From contig NZ_CP144460.1 of NCBI RefSeq assembly GCF_040182365.1, positions 3,410,001-3,474,000 on the forward strand: DNA of 64,000 bases, read 5' to 3'. Of the stretch, positions 55,757 to 64,000 are shown in pieces (positions within the stretch are counted from its first letter, which is position 1; each line of letters opens with the position of its first letter). The DNA comes from Xanthomonas sp. 10-10. Its GTDB lineage: Bacteria; Pseudomonadota; Gammaproteobacteria; Xanthomonadales; Xanthomonadaceae. The translations under genes and the position numbers were made by a program. The notes beneath the pieces were generated by a model. That model did not search any database and was not told the DNA's origin. It saw nothing but the letters and a program-made list of their open reading frames with translations.

Positions 55757-56449
55757 GTGCCGGCTTCGTCGCTGCAGCAGATTCTCGATGCCATCCATGC
55801 CGCAGCAGCCGAGCATGCGCGTGCCGACGTCCGCTTGCTGGCGGTGTCCAAGACCAAGCCGGCCGATGCCGTCGCCGCGTTGGCTGCGCAAGGCCAGCGC
55901 GCCTTCGGCGAAAACTACGTGCAGGAAGCGCAGGCCAAGATCACCGCGTTGCGCGAGCTGGGGCTGGAATGGCACCTGATCGGCCACCTGCAATCCAACA
56001 AGGCCGATATCGCTAGCCAATGTTTCGACTGGGTGCAGACCGTGGACCGCGCCAAGTTGATCCCGCTGCTGGCGCGCCATCGCCCGGACGACTGCGCGCC
56101 ATTGAACGTGCTGATCCAGGTCAATATCGACGATGAGGACAGCAAGTACGGGTGCGCCCCCGACGCCATCGACCGCCTGGCCGACGCCATCGCACTGCAG
56201 CCGCGGCTGCAATTGCGCGGCCTGATGGCGATCCCGGCACCGTTCCCGGAACAGGCAAGACGCAATGCGGCGTTCGCGCGCATGCAGGACCTGTTCGCGC
56301 AGCTGCAGCAGCGCCATCGGCAGGTGGATACCTTGTCGATGGGCATGAGCGCGGACTTTGTCGAAGCGATCGCGGCCGGGGCCACCATGGTGCGCGTGGG
56401 CACGGCGCTGTTCGGTGCGCGCGCTCCCTCGCCCGCTGCCTCCGCCTGA
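55757..56449 (+). CDS. yggS: YggS-family PLP homeostasis protein
   Basis: A 230-residue PLP-binding protein of the alanine racemase N-terminal fold. The PLP lysine is in LLAVSKTKPADAV near residue 33, and FGENYVQEAQAK, LIGHLQSNKA and SMGMSADFVEAIAAGATMVRVG are the family sites, the last holding the phosphate. GTG at 55757 is used as start and gives the usual N-terminus. The family has no enzyme activity known and keeps PLP and amino-acid pools in balance. It is followed 49 bases on by proC, and the pair beside pilT is widely conserved. Confidence 0.93.
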   Translation: MPASSLQQILDAIHAAAAEHARADVRLLAVSKTKPADAVAALAAQGQRAFGENYVQEAQAKITALRELGLEWHLIGHLQSNKADIASQCFDWVQTVDRAKLIPLLARHRPDDCAPLNVLIQVNIDDEDSKYGCAPDAIDRLADAIALQPRLQLRGLMAIPAPFPEQARRNAAFARMQDLFAQLQQRHRQVDTLSMGMSADFVEAIAAGATMVRVGTALFGARAPSPAASA

Positions 56450-56498
56450 GCTGCCTCGCGGATCGCCCCATCCATTCCCAATGACTAGAGGTGCCGCA

Positions 56499-57353
56499 AT
56501 GACCCTGCCCACGCCGCCTGCGCCGTCGTCCGCCACTGCCGGGCTGGTCGCCTTCATCGGTGGCGGCAACATGGCGCGCAGCCTGATCGCCGGGTTGATC
56601 CGGCAAGGCGTGCCGGCTGCCAGCCTGCGCGTCGCCGAGCCGGTCGCCGAGTTGCGCAGCGGGTTGTCGCGCGACTTTGGCGTGCATGTGGTCGAAAGCG
56701 CACGCGACGCTGCCGATGGTGCGGCCACCTGGGTGCTGGCGGTCAAACCGCAGGTCATGCCAAGCGTCTGTACGCAGCTGGCCGAGCTCGCACAAGCGCA
56801 GCAGCCGCTATTGCTGTCGATTGCAGCCGGGATCACCGCAACCCAGTTGCAGCGCTGGAGCGGCGGCAACACGGCGGTGGTCCGCGCGATGCCCAACACC
56901 CCCGCGCTGCTCGGCGCCGGCGTCACCGGGCTGTATGCCACCGCATGCGTTTCCGATGCGCAGCGCGCACAGGCAACCCGGTTGCTGGAAAGCGCCGGCG
57001 TGACGGTGTGGATCGACGACGAAGCGCAAATGGACGCGGTGACTGCCGTCTCCGGCAGCGGCCCGGCTTACGTCTTCTTACTGGCCGAAGCGATGGAGGC
57101 GGCAGCACTGGCGCAAGGCCTGCCGGCCGATACCGCGCGCACCCTGGTCCTGCAAACCCTGCTTGGCGCCTCGCGCATGCTCACCGAATCGGGTGAAGCA
57201 CCGCAGGTCCTGCGCCGTCGCGTGACCTCGCCCAACGGCACCACGCAGGCGGCGATCGAAACATTCCAGGCAGGTGGATTGGAGGCGCTGACAGCGCGCG
57301 CAATCGCCGCAGCGACCGAACGCGGCCGCAGCTTGTCGGCGGCCAACGATTAG
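56499..57353 (+). CDS. proC: Pyrroline-5-carboxylate reductase
   Basis: A 284-residue enzyme for the last step of proline synthesis. The N-terminal cofactor site FIGGGNMARSLI is at about residue 20, VKPQVM near 85, and the substrate and signature part GSGPAYVFLLAEAM near 185 with SPNGTTQAAI near 245. The start ATG at 56499 follows GAGGTG and is conserved by its short N-terminal extension of Thr/Pro/Ala (12 residues) before the Rossmann strand. It uses NADPH or NADH in the cytoplasm. It is part of the yggS transcript. Confidence 0.95.
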   Translation: MTLPTPPAPSSATAGLVAFIGGGNMARSLIAGLIRQGVPAASLRVAEPVAELRSGLSRDFGVHVVESARDAADGAATWVLAVKPQVMPSVCTQLAELAQAQQPLLLSIAAGITATQLQRWSGGNTAVVRAMPNTPALLGAGVTGLYATACVSDAQRAQATRLLESAGVTVWIDDEAQMDAVTAVSGSGPAYVFLLAEAMEAAALAQGLPADTARTLVLQTLLGASRMLTESGEAPQVLRRRVTSPNGTTQAAIETFQAGGLEALTARAIAAATERGRSLSAAND

Positions 57354-57874
57354 TCGGCAGCGGCTTGCGCGAGCGCTTCGCTGGCTGCATGGGCAATCGC
57401 GACGGGTCGCGCTAATCGACGGCCTGACCCGCAAGTCGCCACCCGCCGCAGGCATCCAGCGTCAGGCACCAGGCGGCTTCCCACGCAACGTCGCGCGCTT
57501 TGCAATCGATGCCAATACACCTTGCCAAGCGATCGCCCGCGGCTTTTTCGACACCTTGCGGCGATACAGCCGCCGCCGGCAGCAGAGCGGGTCGATCAAT
57601 GCGCAGCCGGTTGGCGCGCGCAGTGCGACCGTAGCCTTGCGCGACGACCTGCTGCCCTGCGTCAGATCCGACACATGCCTGCGCGCTGCACGCGTGCCGC
57701 ACCGCGTTTTACGCAGGTTTTTACGCCGCTGGTGAACGAACCCCCGTCGAAAGACGCTTTTTTGTGTTGTTTCATCGTTTGCCTATTGGCGGCGCGCAGC
57801 AGTTGCCCTACATTTCGCGTTGCCGACTGGGTCGGCAGACCCAACACCACCAACGAATACGGAACGTATACCTC
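57354..57874. other. Gap before the HU-like gene
   Basis: About 520 bases with no supported gene. Frames on both strands are short and read as arginine/alanine-rich sequence without motifs. The region from 57720 shows lower GC and should hold the promoter of the HU-like gene. No tRNA was seen. Confidence 0.5.
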
Positions 57875-58294
57875 ATGGCAAAAACCGCCGCTAAGAAGGC
57901 TGCCCCCAAGAAGGCAGTGAAAAAGGTCGCCGCCACCAAGACCGCAAAGCCGGCCAAGGCCGCTACGTCGGCCGCGCCGAAGCCGATCAAGGAAGCCCTG
58001 AGCAAGACCGGTCTGGTCGCGCACATCGCCGAATCCACCCAGCTGGCTCCGAAGGACGTCCGCGCCGTGCTGGCTTCGCTGGAAGCCGCTGCGCATTCCT
58101 CGTTGAACAAGAAGGGCGTCGGCAGCTTCACCCTGCCGGGCATGCTGAAGATCACCTCGGTCAACGTGCCGGCCAAGCCGAAGCGCAAGGGCATCAACCC
58201 CTTCACCAAGGAAGAGCAAATCTTTGCTGCCAAGGCCGCAACCCGCAAGGTCAAGGTTCGCCCTCTGAAGAAGCTGAAGGATGCCGCGCTCTGA
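57875..58294 (+). CDS. HU-family DNA-binding protein with basic N-terminal tail
   Basis: A 139-residue protein. The first 40 residues are a Lys/Ala-rich tail (AAKKAAPKKAVKKVAATKTA) that resembles histone H1-like sequence. From about residue 40 comes the HU/IHF fold: SKTGLVAHIAESTQLAP, LASLEAAAHSSLNKKG, GSFTLPGMLKI, the beta-arm RKGINPFTKEEQ and a C-terminal basic strand. It binds DNA as a dimer and compacts the nucleoid; the tail probably adds nonspecific binding. Start ATG at 57875 is the first that gives this tail. A strong terminator follows 26 bases after the stop. Tailed HU proteins of this type are usual in Xanthomonas. Confidence 0.92.
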   Translation: MAKTAAKKAAPKKAVKKVAATKTAKPAKAATSAAPKPIKEALSKTGLVAHIAESTQLAPKDVRAVLASLEAAAHSSLNKKGVGSFTLPGMLKITSVNVPAKPKRKGINPFTKEEQIFAAKAATRKVKVRPLKKLKDAAL

Positions 58295-58319
58295 TCGAGC
58301 GCGTATCCGGTGTCATCGA

Positions 58320-58345
58320 GACGGCCTTCGGGCCGTCTTTTTTTT
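58320..58345 (+). terminator. Intrinsic terminator of the HU-like gene
   Basis: GACGGCC and GGCCGTC pair perfectly around a TTCG tetraloop (58320-58337) and are followed by eight T residues. Confidence 0.95.
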
Positions 58346-58425
58346 GCGCGCGCATTGCCGCATGCGCCCCCACATTGCGCTCATGACCGCTTGCCTACCC
58401 TACGTGCTGATTTGCGACGCAGCAG

Positions 58426-59043
58426 GTGCATGTGACCGATCCATTGCCCCACACTTCGACAACGCCGCCATCCACGAAACGCAGCCCCGCACGTCGCGTG
58501 CGCCGCCTGCTGGTGTCGATCGCCCTGCTGTGCGCTTTGGGTGTGGCAGCGCGCTGGGCCTGGCAGTCGCCGATGGCCGAGCGCCTGCGCACCAGTTGGG
58601 AGCTGTCACGGATGCCGCCGCCTACCCATTTGCACATTCCGGTGGACGGAGTACGTGCCCGCCAGATCGCCGACACCTTCGGTGCCCCACGCGGACGCGA
58701 CCGCAGCCATGCGGGCGTGGATATCTTCGCGCCGCGCGGCACGCCTGTGGTCGCCGCCACCCGCGGCGTGGTCAGCGCCATTCGCGACGCCGGGCTGGGT
58801 GGAAAGCAGGTCTGGGTGCTGGGGCCGGCGATGGAGCGGCATTACTATGCGCATCTGGACGACTGGGCAGCCGGGCTGGCGGTTGGCGATGTCGTCGAGC
58901 CAGGCACCGCGCTGGGCATGGTGGGGACCACCGGCAACGCACGTGGCACGCCGCCGCACCTGCATTACGGTGTCTATGGGCGCAACGGTGCGTACGATCC
59001 GCTGCCGCTCCTGCGTAAAACCGGGCCGCAGGTTGCCGACTGA
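58426..59043 (+). CDS. M23-family peptidase (LytM type), membrane-anchored
   Basis: A 205-residue protein. The N-terminus has a helix (LLVSIALLCALGVAARWAW near residue 30) that anchors it or works as a signal. The M23 zinc site is complete: HAGVDIFAPRG near 98 gives H and D, and HLHYG near 175 the last histidines, with GDVVEPGTALGMVG before it. It should act on peptidoglycan cross-links in the periplasm. GTG at 58426 is taken as start, although a GTG two codons on is equal. Family length is short, as it has no LysM or coiled-coil region. Confidence 0.88.
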   Translation: MHVTDPLPHTSTTPPSTKRSPARRVRRLLVSIALLCALGVAARWAWQSPMAERLRTSWELSRMPPPTHLHIPVDGVRARQIADTFGAPRGRDRSHAGVDIFAPRGTPVVAATRGVVSAIRDAGLGGKQVWVLGPAMERHYYAHLDDWAAGLAVGDVVEPGTALGMVGTTGNARGTPPHLHYGVYGRNGAYDPLPLLRKTGPQVAD

Positions 59044-59134
59044 GCACGTTGGAACACTGCGTCATGGCCTGCGCTATCGAGCGCGCGGCGGCCTGCGCCT
59101 ATGGTGGACGCAGCCCAGGAGTGACGCGACCACC

Positions 59135-59437
59135 ATGTCCCGAAAACGCTATCGCATTACGGTCACGCCCATCGAGAACGACGGGCGCCCGTGCGACGAC
59201 CGCTGCACCATCGAGTTCGAACAGCGCTCGCGCGCGGACTGGATGCGCCTGCTCGAAGAGTTGCATCGGCGCCGCGATCTGAGCAGCGACGAATGCGCCG
59301 CACTCACCGTCGGCTCGCAGTTGCTGGAGGACCTGGCCGCCCGCCCACGCGCGCACCCCAGCGATGCGCTGGATGCATTACGGCCCAGGCTGCAGTTGCT
59401 GCTCGAGCGCCTGCAGCGCGTACACCCCGGCGCCTGA
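59135..59437 (+). CDS. DUF3861-like small protein
   Basis: A 100-residue protein starting MSRKRYRITVTPIENDG, with CTIEFEQRSRADWMRLLEEL and SSDECAALTVGSQLLEDL. The opening R-x-YRITVTP and the W-x-R-L helices match what I remember for the DUF3861 family, which has no known function. It is soluble and single-domain. The start lies 13 bases after CAGGAG. It follows the M23 gene by about 90 bases on the same strand, though a shared role is not suggested. Confidence 0.68.
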   Translation: MSRKRYRITVTPIENDGRPCDDRCTIEFEQRSRADWMRLLEELHRRRDLSSDECAALTVGSQLLEDLAARPRAHPSDALDALRPRLQLLLERLQRVHPGA

Positions 59438-59494
59438 TTACCCCGCAGCGCACATGCCGGCTACACTGCGCTCCCTGGGGACGGGAGAGGCGCC

Positions 59495-60034
59495 ATGCGC
59501 TGGATCGTAAGTGCCATAGCGGTAGCCGCGCTCGCAGGCTGCAGTTGTCACCGCAGTGCAGACTAAGACACGGGCGCGACAACCAACGTGCCTACAACAC
59601 GTGCGCCGGCAGCATCCGCTGCTGCGAGTGCCAACCAGGCATCTGCGCAGCCTGCGGCTGAAGACTCCAGTGCTGCGCAGGCGCGCGCCAGTCTCGCCCA
59701 AGCAAGCGCCACCGTGCAGCGTTATCTGGGCGCACTGCCCGGCGCCGCACGCGCCGATGCCGATGCATTGTGGGCCGGTGGCCGGCCATCGCCGGTGCCG
59801 GACGATGCGGTACTGCGCGGTATCGGCGATATCCGCTCGATGCGCATCAACAACGACCCACCGGTACCGTTGGATCAGGAACATCCGCCGCGGCGGATCG
59901 AGGTGCCGGTGCGCATCACCGTGCGCACCAGCGCTGGCACGCAGCAGCTGGCCGGCGCCTATCGCCTGCAGCCGCGCGTCGGCAGCGACAGCTGGGAAAT
60001 CTACTCCGCCAGCTTGCATCCGGTGCTGCGCTAA
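59495..60034 (+). pseudogene. Lipoprotein gene interrupted by one in-frame TAA
   Basis: An ATG at 59495 opens MRWIVSAIAVAALAGCSCHR, a lipoprotein signal with the lipobox LAGC, and stops at TAA (59564-59566) after residue 23. The same frame continues without another stop to 60034 and encodes an Ala/Ser-rich linker and a domain with LAQASATVQRYLGALPG, RRIEVPVRITVRTS and LAGAYRLQPRV. One base change (C to T in a CAA codon is the simplest) would have made the stop. A GTG at 59588 could restart translation, but the product would lack the export signal. The mature domain was not recognised. Confidence 0.75.
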
Positions 60035-60089
60035 CCCGTGGTTCACCGGCGCTGACTAAGGTTGTGTCACCTGTTGCCGGAGTCACCCG

Positions 60090-60686
60090 ATGAAACTGCG
60101 TTCGCTTGCCGGATCCGTGCTTGCCCTCGCCTTGGCGCTCCCCGTGACCAGCGCCTGGGCAGCGCCGCAGATCCAGGGACATCAGATCAGCGTGCAGGCC
60201 AGCGACCTGCAGCAGTATCTGGGCGGTCGCTTCCCGCAGACGCACGACACGCTTGGCGGCCTGATCGCAATGACGGTCAGCAATCCGGCGCTGTCGCTGC
60301 CGCCGGGCGACCGGCTCAAGATGGCGTTCGACCTGGCTGTGGCCACTGCTGGCGGCGCGCCGGCCCCGGTGGGCAATGTGACCCTGACCAGCGCGCTGCG
60401 TTACGACGTCGCCAAACAGGGCTTCTACCTCGACCAGCCCAGCATCGACGATTTCCGTCCTGCCAATTCCGGCGCAAAGCTCGATCACAGCACCCGCCAG
60501 CTACTCAACACCTGGCTGGCCGATTACGCACGCAAGGAACCCATCTATCGCATCGACCCGTCGATTGCCGCAGTGATGGGCGCCGTGCAGGTGGAGTCGG
60601 TAGGCATCCAGAACGGGCGGGTAGCGGTCAACTTCAATCAGAACATCGAACAGCTGGTGCCGGCGGCGGCGCTATCGGGTAAGTAA
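60090..60686 (+). CDS. DUF1439-family periplasmic protein
   Basis: A 198-residue exported protein. Signal peptide at about 1-25 (VLALALALPVTSAWA), no lipobox. The body has ISVQASDLQQYLGGRFPQTHDTLGG and PGDRLKMAFDLAV, which fit the YceB/DUF1439 family, thought to be lipid-binding tubular domains of the envelope. The start follows CGGAG with a good spacer. It ends before a hairpin and the convergent PfpI-like gene. A neighbour with a lipoprotein-type signal upstream is disrupted. Family assignment is from memory. Confidence 0.8.
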   Translation: MKLRSLAGSVLALALALPVTSAWAAPQIQGHQISVQASDLQQYLGGRFPQTHDTLGGLIAMTVSNPALSLPPGDRLKMAFDLAVATAGGAPAPVGNVTLTSALRYDVAKQGFYLDQPSIDDFRPANSGAKLDHSTRQLLNTWLADYARKEPIYRIDPSIAAVMGAVQVESVGIQNGRVAVNFNQNIEQLVPAAALSGK

Positions 60687-60759
60687 AATTCGTACGCTGG
60701 CCGGCAGACGGCGCAGCCGCTTACTCATCCGCACACGACGCTCCCAACGTTCATCATGC

Positions 60760-60789
60760 AAAGGCCCGACGCACCAGCGCCGGGCCTTT
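60760..60789. terminator. Hairpin between convergent genes, probable terminator
   Basis: AAAGGCCCG (60760-60768) and CGGGCCTTT (60781-60789) form a 9-bp stem with a 12-base loop. Only three T residues end the stem in either direction, so it is a moderate terminator for both. Confidence 0.6.
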
Positions 60790-60826
60790 CGATTGACGCG
60801 GAGTGGAGCGTAGCGACCAGCGCGCC

Positions 60827-61369
60827 TTACGCAGCCAGGGCCTTGGCCACCGCCGCGCTGAATGCCGGAATGTCGTCCGGCTTGCGGCTGGTGATCAGCT
60901 GACCATCGACCACCACTTCGGCATCCTGCCAGCGCGCGCCGGCATTGGTCAGATCGGTCTTGACCGACGGCCATGAGGTGACCTTGCGGTCGCGCACCAG
61001 ATCGCTTTCCAGCAGGAGCCACGGCCCGTGGCAGATCGCCGCGACCGGCTTGTGGGCCGTGGCGAATGCGCGGATGAAGGCAATCGCCTGGGTGTCCGTG
61101 CGCAACGTGTCGGGATTGAGCACGCCACCGGGCAGCACCAGCGCGTCATAGCTGTCGGCGGTTGCCTGTTCAAGATGCTGGTCGACAGCGACCGAGTCGC
61201 CCCAGTCGGTGTGATTCCAGGCGCGGATCTTTGCGCCATCGCCGGGTGCGATCACAGCGACCTTGGCACCCCACGATTCCAGCAGGCGCTTGGGTTCTGT
61301 CAGTTCGGATTGCTCGAAGCCATCGGTGGCCAGGACAGCGATGGTCTTGCCGGAGAGCGAATAAGACAT
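60827..61369 (-). CDS. DJ-1/PfpI family protein
   Basis: A 180-residue class I glutamine amidotransferase-like protein of the PfpI group. The cysteine nucleophile is in PVAAICHGPWLLLES near residue 108, with the LVLPGGVLNPDTLR segment near 78 and the acidic residue ATDGFEQSELTEP near 18. Such proteins act as glyoxalase III, deglycase-like or chaperone enzymes; the activity cannot be told here. The start at 61369 has a GAGGAGCC site; an upstream in-frame ATG adds ten residues without homology. It is monocistronic and convergent with the DUF1439 gene. Confidence 0.9.
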   Translation of the reverse strand: MSYSLSGKTIAVLATDGFEQSELTEPKRLLESWGAKVAVIAPGDGAKIRAWNHTDWGDSVAVDQHLEQATADSYDALVLPGGVLNPDTLRTDTQAIAFIRAFATAHKPVAAICHGPWLLLESDLVRDRKVTSWPSVKTDLTNAGARWQDAEVVVDGQLITSRKPDDIPAFSAAVAKALAA

Positions 61370-61473
61370 GTAGGGCTCCTCGATGAAAGAAGCCCGCACC
61401 CTAGGCAGCGCGCTGTTGCGTACCGGTGAACCGATGTGTGCGTCGCGTCAGCGCGCAACGCGCTCGCACAGGC

Positions 61474-61941
61474 TCAGCGCTTGGGCTGCAGCATCGTGCC
61501 GGTGCAGTTCTTCGACCCGCAGCGGCATTCCCAGATCTTCTTCAAGCGCGGCGTATGCCGCTCGGCCAGGGTGATGCCATAGTTGTAGGTGAGTTCTTCG
61601 CCAGCCTTGATGGCGCGTTTGGCCTCGATGAAGATCTTGTCCTTGCTGCGGTCGTCGCCTTCTGCCTCCTCGATCACCGCTTCGCAATTGGGATTGCAGC
61701 TGTGGTTGATCCAGCGCGCAACATTGCCTTCGTAGTTGGCATCCAGCACATAGTCGTCGCTGAGCGTAAAAAGGAAGGTGTGGCCGCTTTCCACGTCGCC
61801 GGTGTCGTCGGCATCCACTTCGGCATGCGTGCGCAGGCGTCCCTTGTATTGAATGATGCGCTCGCCCTTGCGGAGCGGGGCGAGGGCGAACATGCCATTG
61901 CCGTGGATACGTGACTTGCGGGCGGCAACTTTGCGCGACAT
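61474..61941 (-). CDS. Bacterial SET-domain protein
   Basis: A 155-residue protein made of a SET methyltransferase domain and post-SET tail. RKSRIHGNGMFALAPLRKGE is the N-terminal strand pair, RWINHSCNPNCEA near residue 76 gives the SAM-binding and knot motif, GEELTYNYG near 115 the catalytic tyrosine, and CRCGSKNCTGTM near 138 a zinc-binding post-SET cysteine group. All key residues are in place, so a protein lysine methyltransferase activity is expected, though the target is unknown. A possible target is the Lys-rich HU-like protein. It is monocistronic; a second domain is missing. Confidence 0.9.
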   Translation of the reverse strand: MSRKVAARKSRIHGNGMFALAPLRKGERIIQYKGRLRTHAEVDADDTGDVESGHTFLFTLSDDYVLDANYEGNVARWINHSCNPNCEAVIEEAEGDDRSKDKIFIEAKRAIKAGEELTYNYGITLAERHTPRLKKIWECRCGSKNCTGTMLQPKR

Positions 61942-62114
61942 GTAAGGGTCCAGTGATGGGGCCGCTCATTGTGACCGCAGCGCGCCCATGCGCCAAGCAC
62001 AAGCGCACCATCGCCCGCAACGGCCTGCGCTTGCCGGCGGCTGAACCGGGCGGTTGGCCCTGCCCGGCGGGAAAGAGTACAATTTCGGTCCGCTTTAAGG
62101 TTTCCTGCTCGCTC

Positions 62115-62573
62115 ATGTTGCGCGTCACCAAACTCACCGATTACGCCACCGTCGTGCTGACCGTGCTTGCCGCACGCAGCGGCGAGGTGCTCAGCGCCAG
62201 CGAACTGGCCGAACAGGCGGGCCTGGAAGCGCCGACCGTGAGCAAGATCCTCAAACCGTTATCGCAAGCCGGGCTGGTGGAAGGTCTGCGCGGCGTGCAC
62301 GGCGGTTACCGGCTGGCGCGCGATGCCGGCCAGATCACCCTGGTGGAAATCGTCGAGGCAATGGAAGGCCCGTTGGCGATCACCGAATGCAGCCAGGACC
62401 ATAGCCAGTGCGGCATCGCGCAGACATGCGGGGTGCGCTCCAACTGGCGCCTGATCAACGACGTGGTCGGCGACGCATTGCGTCGGGTCACGCTTGCGCA
62501 GATGTTGCAGCCTCTCTCTCTCCCTGGCGACAGCCGTCGGCGTTCCATCGCCGCACGCGTCGCGACCACCTGA
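62115..62573 (+). CDS. Rrf2-family Fe-S regulator of the suf operon
   Basis: A 152-residue regulator. The winged helix starts MLRVTKLTDYATVVLTVLAA and has SASELAEQAGLEAPTVSKILK and GVHGGYRLARDA. Three cysteines in ECSQDHSQCGIAQTC near residue 97-110 match the Fe-S ligands of IscR-type proteins, so it should sense cluster or oxidant status. It lies 15 bases upstream of sufB on the same strand and probably represses or activates the operon. The ATG at 62115 is chosen because homology starts there; the frame is open further upstream. No operator was assigned. Confidence 0.92.
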   Translation: MLRVTKLTDYATVVLTVLAARSGEVLSASELAEQAGLEAPTVSKILKPLSQAGLVEGLRGVHGGYRLARDAGQITLVEIVEAMEGPLAITECSQDHSQCGIAQTCGVRSNWRLINDVVGDALRRVTLAQMLQPLSLPGDSRRRSIAARVATT

Positions 62574-62588
62574 CCTGTAGGCAGCCCG

Positions 62589-64000
<1,412 letters not shown>

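Noticed and set aside
57412..57702. A 96-codon minus-strand frame before the HU-like gene
   Set aside because: No start signal or recognisable protein; the plus-strand frame there is no better, so the stretch is called non-coding.

Overview
This window looks like a Xanthomonas chromosome. Marker genes include a fused aspartate kinase/diaminopimelate decarboxylase, the MurD2-MurL route to D-glutamate in peptidoglycan, a remnant of a type IV secretion effector with an XVIPCD-like tail, adjacent pilT and pilU, a xanthomonad GGGATTC-type dispersed repeat, and a suf operon led by an Rrf2 regulator. The core is GC-rich, while about 7.4-32.5 kb is visibly richer in A+T. All names come from reading the translations and from memory of families; no database search was run.

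Layout. (1) 1-6066: a sugar-oxidation cluster in two convergent groups. On the plus strand are an Gfo/Idh/MocA oxidoreductase (cut by the window edge), a secreted TIM-barrel isomerase-like protein and a small cytochrome c. On the minus strand are a Tat-exported TIM-barrel protein, a GMC flavoprotein, its small subunit and a DUF1080 hydrolase-like protein. Together they fit periplasmic oxidation of glycosides to 3-keto sugars and their breakdown. (2) About 6.1-32.6 kb: a genomic island inserted beside ssb. It carries a 1113-residue protein with a PLD-like motif (probably the VPA1262 family), a 601-residue unknown, a membrane-anchored unknown, a broken T4SS effector gene, an XRE regulator divergent from a protein with a HEPN-like RNxxxH motif, a BPSL0761-like small protein, and a three-gene operon matching AVAST type 1 anti-phage systems (MBL-fold hydrolase, trypsin-like protease fused to a STAND NTPase, small protein). 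It ends in three overlapping tyrosine recombinases plus a coiled-coil protein, the probable mobility module.

(3) 32.6-51 kb: housekeeping genes. These are ssb, ispB, a dienelactone hydrolase, a minus-strand run lysC-lysA fusion / small membrane protein / murL / murD2, two tandem PhzF paralogues, a glycine-zipper protein, an OsmC protein, algH-ruvX-pyrB, a DUF4153 membrane protein and tag. (4) 51.6-64 kb: a YitT protein, pilT-pilU, yggS-proC, an HU-like protein with a basic tail, an M23 peptidase, small unknowns, a lipoprotein gene with an in-frame stop, a DUF1439 protein, a DJ-1/PfpI protein, a bacterial SET-domain protein, and the start of the suf operon (Rrf2 regulator, sufB cut by the edge).

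Main points for follow-up: the AVAST-type operon with an unusual open frame lacking a start codon on its far side (25757-26326); the recombinase trio; the T4SS effector gene broken by triplication of a 10-bp unit; the possible HEPN/XRE pair; and the lipoprotein gene with a single nonsense codon.
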